Shown: positions 17,311 to 23,951 of the stretch, in pieces
Numbering within the stretch: position 1 is the stretch's first letter
Layout of the letters: every line of letters begins with the position of its first letter
Source of the DNA: a virus
Reading direction: 5' to 3' (one strand)
IMG/VR virus record: IMGVR_UViG_3300021957_000301
Span: 1-23,994 of that record
DNA length: 23,994 nucleotides
Notes under the pieces: model-generated
Databases searched by the model: none
Told to the model about the DNA's origin: nothing
What the model saw: the letters and a program-made list of their open reading frames with translations, nothing else
Translations under genes and position numbers: made by a program

Positions 17311-18429
17311 CTATCCTCCGTATGCATTATATACTGCTTTGGCATCGCCAAGTCTTTCTTCATATTCAAGTCTGTATGCTCTAATTACCGAGCCTTGTTG
17401 AGAGTTTCTACGAAGAAATGCAGCAATCCCCCCCGCTCTTTGATACGATCTCCAACTCTTAGCTTCTGGGTGAGCGCTTTTGAAGTTAACAGAAACCTCT
17501 GGATTTTCATACCAAGCAAATACTGTTTCCGTTGCTGATTCCATTGTCTGATCTTCTTGTAGCCATGTGAAGACATATCCATGTGTATCTTCTAGTTCGT
17601 CAATCACCCAATTCAATTGCATTGTAAAATTACCTACATACGCATTGTGATTAGCTGCATATTTTTCTAATGCAACTCTTCTAGGACCTGTCCACTGAGC
17701 AATACCAAACCCTCCTCGGCTTCCAGGAACCAAAGGATCTGTTTCCCCAATCGTGGGATCTAATCTTGCAAAGGATTCGTTCATAAAGTTTCCAACAAAC
17801 GCTGCAGCAATATATCCAGGGTTGTTATGTCCCCTTCGTTGAAAGTATTGTTTCAAAAAGTTAAACGCCTGCTCTTGTCTATTTTGACCTATTAGATCTG
17901 TTCCTAAATCTCCAGCCCCTGCAACAACACCATTGAGAATATCAGCTTGTTGTTGTGTAAGAGGAGCACCAACGGCTCCTTGAGATTCACCAGCGTTGGT
18001 CAATCTCTCGTTTATTGCTCCATTGATCTCATCACCTTCTCTAAACTGTGGAGCTGTTTGTGATGGTACAGGTATAACATAATTGTCTGAAGGGCCATCA
18101 TAACTAACCCTCATCTGAGGGTTGTGTGGAATAGAACCAAGTACTAAAGGAACTTGAGAGTGGCTGCCATCAATAAAGACACCAAACACTTTTGCGCCAA
18201 TTTGTATACCAGTAGGTGCTGTAGTTTGTGAAGTTCCTCCTTGAGTTACAGGAAGGACAACATTTGCCCACGGGAGATCAGTGTTTTTAATTTTAGATGT
18301 GTTACTTGTATGCAATCCAAATATTCTAACACGAACTCGGCCAAGCTTATCTGGATCCGCGATTGATTTTACTTCTCCAATAAACCATCTGGTATCATCA
18401 CCATAGTATTCAGTATTTATTGCTCTCAT
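17311..18429 (-). CDS. 5: Baseplate hub spike protein, gp5-like OB-fold plus lysozyme domain, 372 aa
   Basis: Residues about 10-100 form the gp5/VgrG OB-fold: RWFIGEVKSIADPDKLGRVR, VRIFGLH, LPWANVVLPVT, GAKVFGVFIDG, PLVLGSIPHN. After a linker, residues about 185-365 match the phage tail lysozyme type: YIAAAFVGNFMNES with a likely catalytic Glu at 218, GGFGIAQWTGPRR at 239-251, and QLNWVIDELE at 271-280. Unlike T4 gp5, there is no C-terminal beta-helix; that part is on the gene at 14514-15929. The probable role is local digestion of peptidoglycan as the tail tip crosses the periplasm. It starts in a 4-bp ATGA overlap with the gp27-like gene, its structural partner in T4, consistent with coupled, matched synthesis. 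Confidence 0.88.
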   Translation of the reverse strand: MRAINTEYYGDDTRWFIGEVKSIADPDKLGRVRVRIFGLHTSNTSKIKNTDLPWANVVLPVTQGGTSQTTAPTGIQIGAKVFGVFIDGSHSQVPLVLGSIPHNPQMRVSYDGPSDNYVIPVPSQTAPQFREGDEINGAINERLTNAGESQGAVGAPLTQQQADILNGVVAGAGDLGTDLIGQNRQEQAFNFLKQYFQRRGHNNPGYIAAAFVGNFMNESFARLDPTIGETDPLVPGSRGGFGIAQWTGPRRVALEKYAANHNAYVGNFTMQLNWVIDELEDTHGYVFTWLQEDQTMESATETVFAWYENPEVSVNFKSAHPEAKSWRSYQRAGGIAAFLRRNSQQGSVIRAYRLEYEERLGDAKAVYNAYGG

Positions 18430-19799
18430 GATGTTGATCCTGTTAACTTAACAATATCCATATATGTGTCGTAGATTCCATCGACAAATTTATGTCTTGC
18501 TTTGTATATTAAAAACTTACCAGATCTGTTTTTGTCAACTTCTTGAGATCTAGTAGGATCTAAAGTAGGTTCAGCAAAGTTAAGTTGAATTGTAGATCCT
18601 ACTCCAGCTCTTTCCTCCAACAAGTATGGTTGACCTGGTACAGATATTGTAAACACATTGTTCATAAGCAATGATCTCAATGCAGCAGATTTAATCTTTA
18701 GTTTATACAATCCTAAGTTACCATTCTCATCGTGATATCCAGCTAATGGTGATTCGTCTTCACCGTAAAACTGTCGGGAAGCAACTACAGAGCTAAATGT
18801 TTTAGACTTATAGTTACCGACATTAAATATTCCTTTGTTGGGAACTCCAATCTGTAGTGTATCGTCAAATGTAATCCCTTGCTCAGGAGTATATCCAATG
18901 TCTTCCAAAAAATTATTCATTGTGTCGCGGCCAGTATGAAAAGTATCGGCAATAGCATTACCAGCAGTAAGATCAAATACATCAAACAGAGAACCTAGGG
19001 CTCCTGATTGTGCTAGTCTCATAGTACTCTCAATGCTTGAAGCTGCATATGATTTAACATGGAAGACTTTTCTAATCTGTTCGTTGGGGTCATTGGCAGC
19101 AGCAAATTCGTTATGAGAAGCTTGAGCATATGTGTATGGGGTATCTTCATTCCACGGAGTAGTTTCTATCAGAGTAGCTAAATCATCCAGATGAATATCA
19201 TCATCTCTCATTGTTGCAAATAGAAAGAATGGACTACCATTTGAAGCAGCCATTCTATCTCGTAACCAATCAACAGCTTGAAGTGGATTCCACTGAGGAA
19301 TAATAACTCTCATTTTACTTTGATTAGCAAACCTACCTACTTCAAAATTATCATCGTTGTAGGCAAGGCCTTTGGCGAGGTAGCTAGAAAGAATGTCTTC
19401 GATTATTGTTTCTGGCACACCTGTGTGGGTCTCGCTGATCTTTTGAATATTGCTTAGGTATGCGTGCTCTTCAATTAATGTTAACACTCTAACATCAGTA
19501 CGTTCGTTTACTGATATCTCTTTGGCAATACCTGTTACCATAAATTTTTTAATTATAGTATTAGATGATGAAGTTGCCTTTAGTTGAATAGCAATCCGTT
19601 CTGATCCTTTAATACCAATAGTAGTTTTAAAAGCAACGTCATCAGTCATTGCTAAGGATCCTGTTAGATATGGTAATTCAATATTCTCAAAAATATTTAA
19701 CTCAACAACAGATGTGCTGATATCAAAGATCTCCTCAGGAAATCTCTCTGTAGTAAAATCTACTTTATCGAGAATGTATTGACTTTGTTCAGCAGACAT
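18426..19799 (-). CDS. 27: Baseplate hub protein, gp27-like, 457 aa
   Basis: The gene sits immediately upstream of gp5 and overlaps it by ATGA, the expected place for the gp27-type hub ring that holds the gp5 spike. The sequence has the mix expected for two tail-tube-like beta barrels: VVELNIFENIELPYLTGSLA with FMVTGIAKEISVNERTDVRV in the first 115 residues, then a middle part with IIPQWNPLQAVDWLRDRMA. The C-terminal LNFAEPTLDPTRSQEVDKNR, followed by KFLIYKARHKFVDGIYDTYM, fits terminal hub strands. It is somewhat longer than T4 gp27 (391 aa). The SD-like GAGAGAAT lies upstream of the ATG, and the gp53 stop is 1 bp before it. Confidence 0.82.
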   Translation of the reverse strand: MSAEQSQYILDKVDFTTERFPEEIFDISTSVVELNIFENIELPYLTGSLAMTDDVAFKTTIGIKGSERIAIQLKATSSSNTIIKKFMVTGIAKEISVNERTDVRVLTLIEEHAYLSNIQKISETHTGVPETIIEDILSSYLAKGLAYNDDNFEVGRFANQSKMRVIIPQWNPLQAVDWLRDRMAASNGSPFFLFATMRDDDIHLDDLATLIETTPWNEDTPYTYAQASHNEFAAANDPNEQIRKVFHVKSYAASSIESTMRLAQSGALGSLFDVFDLTAGNAIADTFHTGRDTMNNFLEDIGYTPEQGITFDDTLQIGVPNKGIFNVGNYKSKTFSSVVASRQFYGEDESPLAGYHDENGNLGLYKLKIKSAALRSLLMNNVFTISVPGQPYLLEERAGVGSTIQLNFAEPTLDPTRSQEVDKNRSGKFLIYKARHKFVDGIYDTYMDIVKLTGSTS

Positions 19800-19800
19800 A

Positions 19801-20550
19801 TTATTCTCTCAATAGCTTAAAATACTCATTTGCAACATTTGTGATTTGGGCTGGTTTGATCACTGTAATATTCTTTAGGTCTTCATTAAAACTAATATAA
19901 TCTTCCATAATAGTCACAGGCGTTAGATTAGTTGTCACTTGATTGAATGGATCAATGTCAACAATATCACCACTAGAGTTTTTATAATACACGACCGAGT
20001 TGTATTGAGTACTCTCACCAATTGCAGTAACAACGTTAATGGCTTGTTGTTCTACTGTATCTCCAGCAGCAATCTGTTCAGTTGTTCCAAAGTTGTTATT
20101 AAGCCCAGCTTCGTTTTTATCTGAAGCAATGATCAATTGACCCAGGTCCAAGTTTCTTTCAATAATCGATCCAGTAGTGCCAGATGTTTTACCAACAACA
20201 TTTACTCCAGGAAGAAAAAAGGAGGCGATGTTACCTTCTGTTGTAACAGCTCTGTGAGGATAGCGTTTCTTAACCATTGTTCTAAGCTCATGCTCAGGCA
20301 TAGGCCACCCTGACTCTCTTAGTTGATCATTCATTGCAAAGAATGTCCAGTGATAATCTGGTGTGCCATATAACTTTTGAGAAACAATATCAGGACGATC
20401 CCCATCCAGGATAGTATACTTCTCGTAAAAGGATATTTCTTGTTTGACCTGATCTATAATATCTACATAAGCAGTCAGGTTAGGAAACAGTGTCTGTGCT
20501 TCATTATCACCAAAATTATATCCAACTAATGGAAATCTTTTAAAATACAT
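19801..20550 (-). CDS. 53: Baseplate wedge protein gp53, 249 aa
   Basis: The N-terminal 110 residues carry the gp53 signature: MYFKRFPLVGYNFGDN, then EKYTILDGDRPDIVSQKLYG and DYHWTFFAMNDQLRESGWPM. This shares the LysM-like region seen in T4 gp53 (196 aa). I place the start at the ATG at 20548-20550 rather than 51 bp upstream. This ATG lies 1 bp after the gp48-like stop, is preceded by AAGGA at proper spacing, and gives the family-typical MYFKRFP start; the longer frame would overlap gp48 coding. The C-terminal half (about 120-249) is an extra beta-rich part with phrases like GTTGSIIERNLDLGQLIIAS. gp53 completes the wedge and connects wedges to one another. Confidence 0.9.
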   Translation of the reverse strand: MYFKRFPLVGYNFGDNEAQTLFPNLTAYVDIIDQVKQEISFYEKYTILDGDRPDIVSQKLYGTPDYHWTFFAMNDQLRESGWPMPEHELRTMVKKRYPHRAVTTEGNIASFFLPGVNVVGKTSGTTGSIIERNLDLGQLIIASDKNEAGLNNNFGTTEQIAAGDTVEQQAINVVTAIGESTQYNSVVYYKNSSGDIVDIDPFNQVTTNLTPVTIMEDYISFNEDLKNITVIKPAQITNVANEYFKLLRE

Positions 20551-20551
20551 A

Positions 20552-21520
20552 TTAGTATCCTTGTCCAATAAGCTCTTTGTGGAGTGTACTTGATTCCACA
20601 AACGTCATTGAGATATCTACCTCTGTGAAATCTCCTCCCTCGAGAAAGCCCATACTCCCAGAGTTATATGTGGCAGTAAAGTTTCTGAGATAAGATGGTA
20701 GAATTCTTGTTGCTAGCCTATTACTTGTGTTCTTATAGTACATGTTGATTTCAAAGACATTAGGAAATTCATATCCAGCATTGATGTTACCAATTTTAAT
20801 CACTTCAGGATACAATTCTGTTCTGAAGAAGTTGACAATATCTTTAATATTTTGAGTTTCAGTCTTTGAAGTCGGAATCATTTTAAATGTAAATGTAAAC
20901 TCTCTCAACGGCACACTTTTAAATAAAGCTCTTGTGTTGGGGTTTACAGATGTTCTTGTAGCAGATCTAACAGCACCTCTTGCTGCATCTGATGGTATCT
21001 TATTTGCGGCTCTGGTTACAGCTAACCTGCCTACAGGAGTTCCTAGCGGTGCATTGCCCGTCAAGGTATCAACAAACGAGTCTATACCTTCTACAGCGGC
21101 GTTCATAAGGGAAGGAACGACAGCATTACCAGCTTGCAAGCCAGAAGCGACACTTGCACCAAGGATACCCAGATCAACGTTATCATATGCAGCTGCATCA
21201 TTGATCTGAACTGCTTGAGGAAGGAACAGCGTACATTTACCAAGCCTACGCTCAATCACTTCACCTGATTGAATAGTTTGCTGATCAGCATTATCACCGT
21301 TCATTGCTCTGATAGTATCAGACCGAGAACTAGATCTGGTGTTACTAACACCAGCAGCACGTGCAAGATTGGGATCAACTTGGTTCTCACCATATCCAGT
21401 TATTGTGGGTGCATTGCCAAAGATAGCTGCAACATCAACAGCCCGTAGTTTGATTGCCTGAAAACTAACTCTTGCTTCATATTTTGTATCTTCTAGATCA
21501 ACAGGAAATTGTAGAGCCAT
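20552..21520 (-). CDS. 48: Baseplate tube-junction protein, gp48/gp54-like, 322 aa
   Basis: This is the first gene of the large leftward unit, directly ahead of gp53. MALQFPVDLEDTKYEARVSF at the N-terminus and the C-terminal part (PLREFTFTFKMIPTSKTE at about 200-217, then IVNFFRTELYPEV, GYEFPNVFEINMYY and PSYLRNFTATYNSGSMGFLE) fit the tail-tube-like fold of T4 gp48 (364 aa) and gp54 (320 aa). These proteins cap the hub and start tube polymerisation. Residues 60-190 are Ala/Gly/Asn-rich and probably flexible or helical. Only one such protein is encoded on this strand, so I cannot decide between gp48 and gp54. The predicted leader is about 30 nt with a weak GGAT site. Confidence 0.8.
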   Translation of the reverse strand: MALQFPVDLEDTKYEARVSFQAIKLRAVDVAAIFGNAPTITGYGENQVDPNLARAAGVSNTRSSSRSDTIRAMNGDNADQQTIQSGEVIERRLGKCTLFLPQAVQINDAAAYDNVDLGILGASVASGLQAGNAVVPSLMNAAVEGIDSFVDTLTGNAPLGTPVGRLAVTRAANKIPSDAARGAVRSATRTSVNPNTRALFKSVPLREFTFTFKMIPTSKTETQNIKDIVNFFRTELYPEVIKIGNINAGYEFPNVFEINMYYKNTSNRLATRILPSYLRNFTATYNSGSMGFLEGGDFTEVDISMTFVESSTLHKELIGQGY

Positions 21521-21530
21521 TTAATAATCC

Positions 21531-21538
21531 AATAAATA
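21531..21538 (+). promoter_or_regulatory. Late promoter variant AATAAATA for the rightward unit
   Basis: AATAAATA fits the looser NATAAATA late consensus reported for marine T4-like phages. It lies 24 bp ahead of the chosen gp4 ATG. The predicted transcription start near 21544 gives a leader of about 19 nt containing GAAAG. It faces the leftward promoter at 21556-21563. Confidence 0.6.
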
Positions 21539-21555
21539 GTGTTAAACGTTGAAAG

Positions 21556-21563
21556 TATTTATA
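21556..21563 (-). promoter_or_regulatory. T4-type late promoter for the gp48-gp53-hub unit
   Basis: An exact TATAAATA on the minus strand lies 36 bp ahead of the gp48-like ATG, with an expected start near 21550. The box reaches into the first base of the gp4 start codon on the other strand. Confidence 0.75.
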
Positions 21564-22075
21564 TGGCTTATTCAGGAAAGTATATTGTAAAACACCGCAG
21601 CAAGTATAAAGGTGACGCTGATAAGGTGATTTATCGATCTATGTGGGAGCGTCATTGCTTTTATTGGTGTGATATGAATGCCAATATCAGAGGTTGGTCA
21701 AGTGAGGAAGTAGTAATTCCATATCGTTGGGATGTTGATAAGCGTATGCATAGATACTTTATGGACCTCAAGATTACTTATAAGGATGGTAGAACAATCC
21801 TTGTTGAAATCAAACCAGAGAAAGAAACTGCACCTCCTAAGCGACCAGACAAGTCTAAGCGGTATATCAACGAGGCAATGACGTATGTAAAGAATATGAA
21901 TAAGTGGGAAGCTGCTGAAGAGTATGCAAATGATCGTGGTTGGAAGTTTCAAATTTGGACAGAGAAGACATTAACTGAAATGGGAATCATGCCAAAGCAA
22001 TCAAAGAAAGGTGGGTTGAAAGCCCTCAAGCCACTAAAGCCTTTTCGAAAGAAAAAGGTTAAGAAAAAGGTATAA
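21563..22075 (+). CDS. 4: Head completion nuclease gp4, 170 aa
   Basis: The protein begins MAYSGKYIVKHRSKYKGD, which fits the T4 gp4 start (150 aa). An in-frame ATG 24 bp upstream gives a less family-like start and would lie inside the predicted 5' leader, so I use 21563. A PD-(D/E)xK nuclease core of TnsA-like layout is visible: Glu29 in RSMWERHCF, Asp68 in RYFMDLKIT, and Glu82-Ile-Lys84 in ILVEIKPEK. The C-terminus is very basic (from residue 147, with a KKKVKKKV end), suited to DNA contact. In T4, gp4 (also called gp50/65 in part of the literature) acts at the end of packaging and prepares the head for tail joining. It is the first rightward gene. Confidence 0.92.
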   Translation: MAYSGKYIVKHRSKYKGDADKVIYRSMWERHCFYWCDMNANIRGWSSEEVVIPYRWDVDKRMHRYFMDLKITYKDGRTILVEIKPEKETAPPKRPDKSKRYINEAMTYVKNMNKWEAAEEYANDRGWKFQIWTEKTLTEMGIMPKQSKKGGLKALKPLKPFRKKKVKKKV

Positions 22076-22078
22076 ATA
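22071..22078 (+). promoter_or_regulatory. T4-type late promoter overlapping the gp4 stop
   Basis: An exact TATAAATA on the plus strand shares its bases with the gp4 stop codon (TAA at 22073-22075). With the usual distance from the box, transcription would start near 22084, the A of the next ATG. It could serve the 22084-23951 genes independently of gp4. Confidence 0.6.
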
Positions 22079-22083
22079 CCAGC

Positions 22084-22671
22084 ATGAGTAATTTATTTCA
22101 AACACTAGAGATGGAAGCATTCCGTAACGGAATCACTCCTCGCACGAAACAATCAAGAGACTGGTTCCGTAAGAAGGCCCAGACGATGAGACGTGTTAAT
22201 CGTAATCAGCTTATGAAAGAAGAGCCTATTGAGCTAAAGAGCAGGTTTCAACCTGGAGCTATGGCTATGTTCTTCTATAATCCAAAGACAAAAGACAAGC
22301 TACCATACTATGACTCTTTTCCTTTGACAATTATTGTTGATTCTGCACCTGGTGGTTTTTATGGAATGAATCTTCATTACCTTCCTCCAACACTCAGAGC
22401 TAAGTTCTTAGATGTGTTGTTGGATAATACGAATAACAAATACTACGATGAAAAAACCAGATTCGCTGTCACTTACAATTATCTTAAAAGATCAGCTCGT
22501 ACAAAGTACTTTAAGCCTTGCTTCAAACACTATCTAACAGATCATGTTAAAAGTAGGTTTGCTATCATACCAGCTCCTGAATGGGAGATTGCAACATTTC
22601 TACCATTAGCCGATTGGCAGAAGCAAAGTGGTAATAAAGTGTATCAAGATTCAAGAAGGATGTTGAGATGA
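22084..22671 (+). CDS. Conserved T4-like marine phage protein of unknown role, 195 aa
   Basis: I recognise the phrase DKLPYYDSFPLTIIVD, followed by GGFYGMNLHYLPPTLRAKFL (about residues 76-112), as a recurring one in T4-like marine phages, but I know no established function. The N-terminal 55 residues are basic (many Arg and Lys, ITPRTKQSRDWFRKKAQTMR); the middle is a compact aromatic-rich beta domain. Position next to gp4 recalls T4 gene 2 (DNA-end protector), but I see no sequence support for that. The ATG at 22084 has no good ribosome-binding site at normal spacing; an alternative in-frame ATG at 22111 has none either. It ends in an ATGA overlap with the tail-tube-fold gene, so it is probably translated with the tail genes. 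Confidence 0.75.
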   Translation: MSNLFQTLEMEAFRNGITPRTKQSRDWFRKKAQTMRRVNRNQLMKEEPIELKSRFQPGAMAMFFYNPKTKDKLPYYDSFPLTIIVDSAPGGFYGMNLHYLPPTLRAKFLDVLLDNTNNKYYDEKTRFAVTYNYLKRSARTKYFKPCFKHYLTDHVKSRFAIIPAPEWEIATFLPLADWQKQSGNKVYQDSRRMLR

Positions 22672-23237
22672 ACATTGACCAACTAAAATCAGTAGCATCA
22701 AAGTCAAGAGGGTTTGCCAGCGCCAATCAGTTTATGGTTACACTTCCTTCTCTTGGTAGGTATGATACACGTGACTTGAATATACTATGTTCTAATGTCA
22801 ACATGCCAGGACGTCAAATCTTAACACAAGAAAGATTGATTGGCATCAAGGGTCGCAAGATGCCTAATGGTTTTGCATCAGACGATGTGAACATGACCTT
22901 CTATGTAATGAATGATTACAAAGTAAAAGAATACTTTGAAGAGTGGCAACAGTCTACAATTAATCAAGATACATACGAAATATCATATCCTTCAACATAC
23001 TGTAGAGATGTTAGAATCGCTCAGCTAAAGAAAGGTATGGCTTTTGACTTTCCTGTTGATAAAATATTTGGGATTAATATTGATCTAGATATTCGTACGA
23101 GAGAGTCTATTGTATATGAAACCAAACTGTTGGATGCATTTCCAACAACACTAAATGCAATTGAATTAAATAATGAGCTGGATGGCCTAGTCCAGCTTCA
23201 GGTCCAGCTTTCATACAGAAACTGGACTAGAGTATAA
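22668..23237 (+). CDS. Tail-tube-fold protein, gp19-like family, 189 aa
   Basis: The pattern ASANQFMVTLPSL, LCSNVNMPGRQILTQERLIG, DDVNMTFYVMNDYKVKEYFEEW and, at the C-terminus, LVQLQVQLSYRNWTRV is that of the T4 gp19 tail-tube family. It shows the central phrase NMPG and a closing aromatic strand. T4 gp19 is 163 aa. Whether this is the main tube subunit or a paralogue at the tube ends cannot be told from the window. It starts by ATGA overlap with the preceding gene and has AGAAGG at good spacing, so it may be made more abundantly than that gene. The gp26-like assembly gene follows after 12 bp. Confidence 0.75.
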   Translation: MNIDQLKSVASKSRGFASANQFMVTLPSLGRYDTRDLNILCSNVNMPGRQILTQERLIGIKGRKMPNGFASDDVNMTFYVMNDYKVKEYFEEWQQSTINQDTYEISYPSTYCRDVRIAQLKKGMAFDFPVDKIFGINIDLDIRTRESIVYETKLLDAFPTTLNAIELNNELDGLVQLQVQLSYRNWTRV

Positions 23238-23249
23238 GGATGATAAATT

Positions 23250-23951
23250 ATGGCACTACCTAAGATTAATGGGACTCCCAAGTATGATATGACTATCCCT
23301 TCAACAAAAGAAACAGTAAGGTTCAGACCGTTTCTTGTGAAAGAAGAGAAAGTTCTAATGATGGCTATGGAGTCTAACGACAATAACCAGATGTTGAACT
23401 CTATTGTAGACACACTAGATGCATGCATAGAGGATGGGGTTAACAAATCAAAACTAACAACGTTTGATGTTGAATATATGTTCACTAAGCTGAGAGCAAA
23501 GTCAGTAGGTGAGACTTCAAAGGTTGGCGTTCAATGCACCAAATGTGAAGAAACAAACGAAGTATCAGTCAATGTAGAAGACATCAAAGTTGATGTACCA
23601 GAAGTTGATCATATGATCGATCTTGGTAATGATATTAAGATCGAAACCAGATGGCCATGTTATTCTGATATCATTAAGCTGAATCCAGAAGGTAATTCAA
23701 CTGATCAAGTATTTGCAATTCTAAGAGCAAGTCTGTCAGCAGTTCACACTAATGATGAGCGTATTGATTTAAAAGATGAGTCCGAAAAAGAAGTACAAGA
23801 TTTTATCGAGTCAATGAATAGAACTCAATTTGAAATGCTGCAAAAGTTTATTGAGGATATGCCTACACTATCTCATAGTGTAAAGTTCAAGTGCTCAAGT
23901 TGTAGTGAAGACAATACAGTATTGCTAGAGGGAATGCAAAGTTTTTTTTAG
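23250..23951 (+). CDS. 26: gp26-like baseplate hub/tail assembly protein, 233 aa zero-frame product
   Basis: The N-terminus (MALPKINGTPKYDMTIPSTK, then VRFRPFLVKEEKVLMMAMES) and LRAKSVGET (81-89) are strong signatures of the T4 gp26 baseplate family. Two CxxC pairs (Cys96/Cys99 and Cys215/Cys218) form a likely zinc site, with EFVESL-like DFIESMNRTQFEMLQKF between them. Upstream is AAGGATG at good spacing. The zero-frame protein ends MQSFF-stop at 23949-23951. The last two Phe codons lie in a run of eight T, phased as T TTT TTT just ahead of the stop, so some ribosomes probably slip into the -1 frame and make a longer protein. In T4, gp26 is a hub component and gp51 an assembly factor; by analogy with lambda gpG/gpGT, this pair may act as a tail-assembly chaperone. 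Confidence 0.88.
   Translation: MALPKINGTPKYDMTIPSTKETVRFRPFLVKEEKVLMMAMESNDNNQMLNSIVDTLDACIEDGVNKSKLTTFDVEYMFTKLRAKSVGETSKVGVQCTKCEETNEVSVNVEDIKVDVPEVDHMIDLGNDIKIETRWPCYSDIIKLNPEGNSTDQVFAILRASLSAVHTNDERIDLKDESEKEVQDFIESMNRTQFEMLQKFIEDMPTLSHSVKFKCSSCSEDNTVLLEGMQSFF
23942..23948 (+). promoter_or_regulatory. Predicted -1 ribosomal frameshift site T TTT TTT
   Basis: The zero frame reads AGT TTT TTT TAG, so the heptamer T TTT TTT fits the X XXY YYZ form exactly and is followed directly by the stop codon. In the -1 frame, reading continues TTA GTG TGT and stays open to the window edge. Slippery runs of this kind are used in tail-assembly chaperone genes of other phages, for example P2 E/E' and lambda G/T. 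Confidence 0.7.

Noticed and set aside
18414-18421. Minus-strand AATAAATA close to the start of the gp5-like gene
   Set aside because: It lies inside the first codons of gp5; transcription from it would miss the gp5 start, so chance is the simpler reading.
20551-20601. Longer gp53 start 51 bp upstream
   Set aside because: It would overlap gp48 coding, while the internal ATG has AAGGA at good spacing and gives the family-typical N-terminus.
21539-21562. Upstream ATG for gp4 (8 extra residues)
   Set aside because: It would lie upstream of, or at, the predicted transcription start and does not match the family start MAYSGK.
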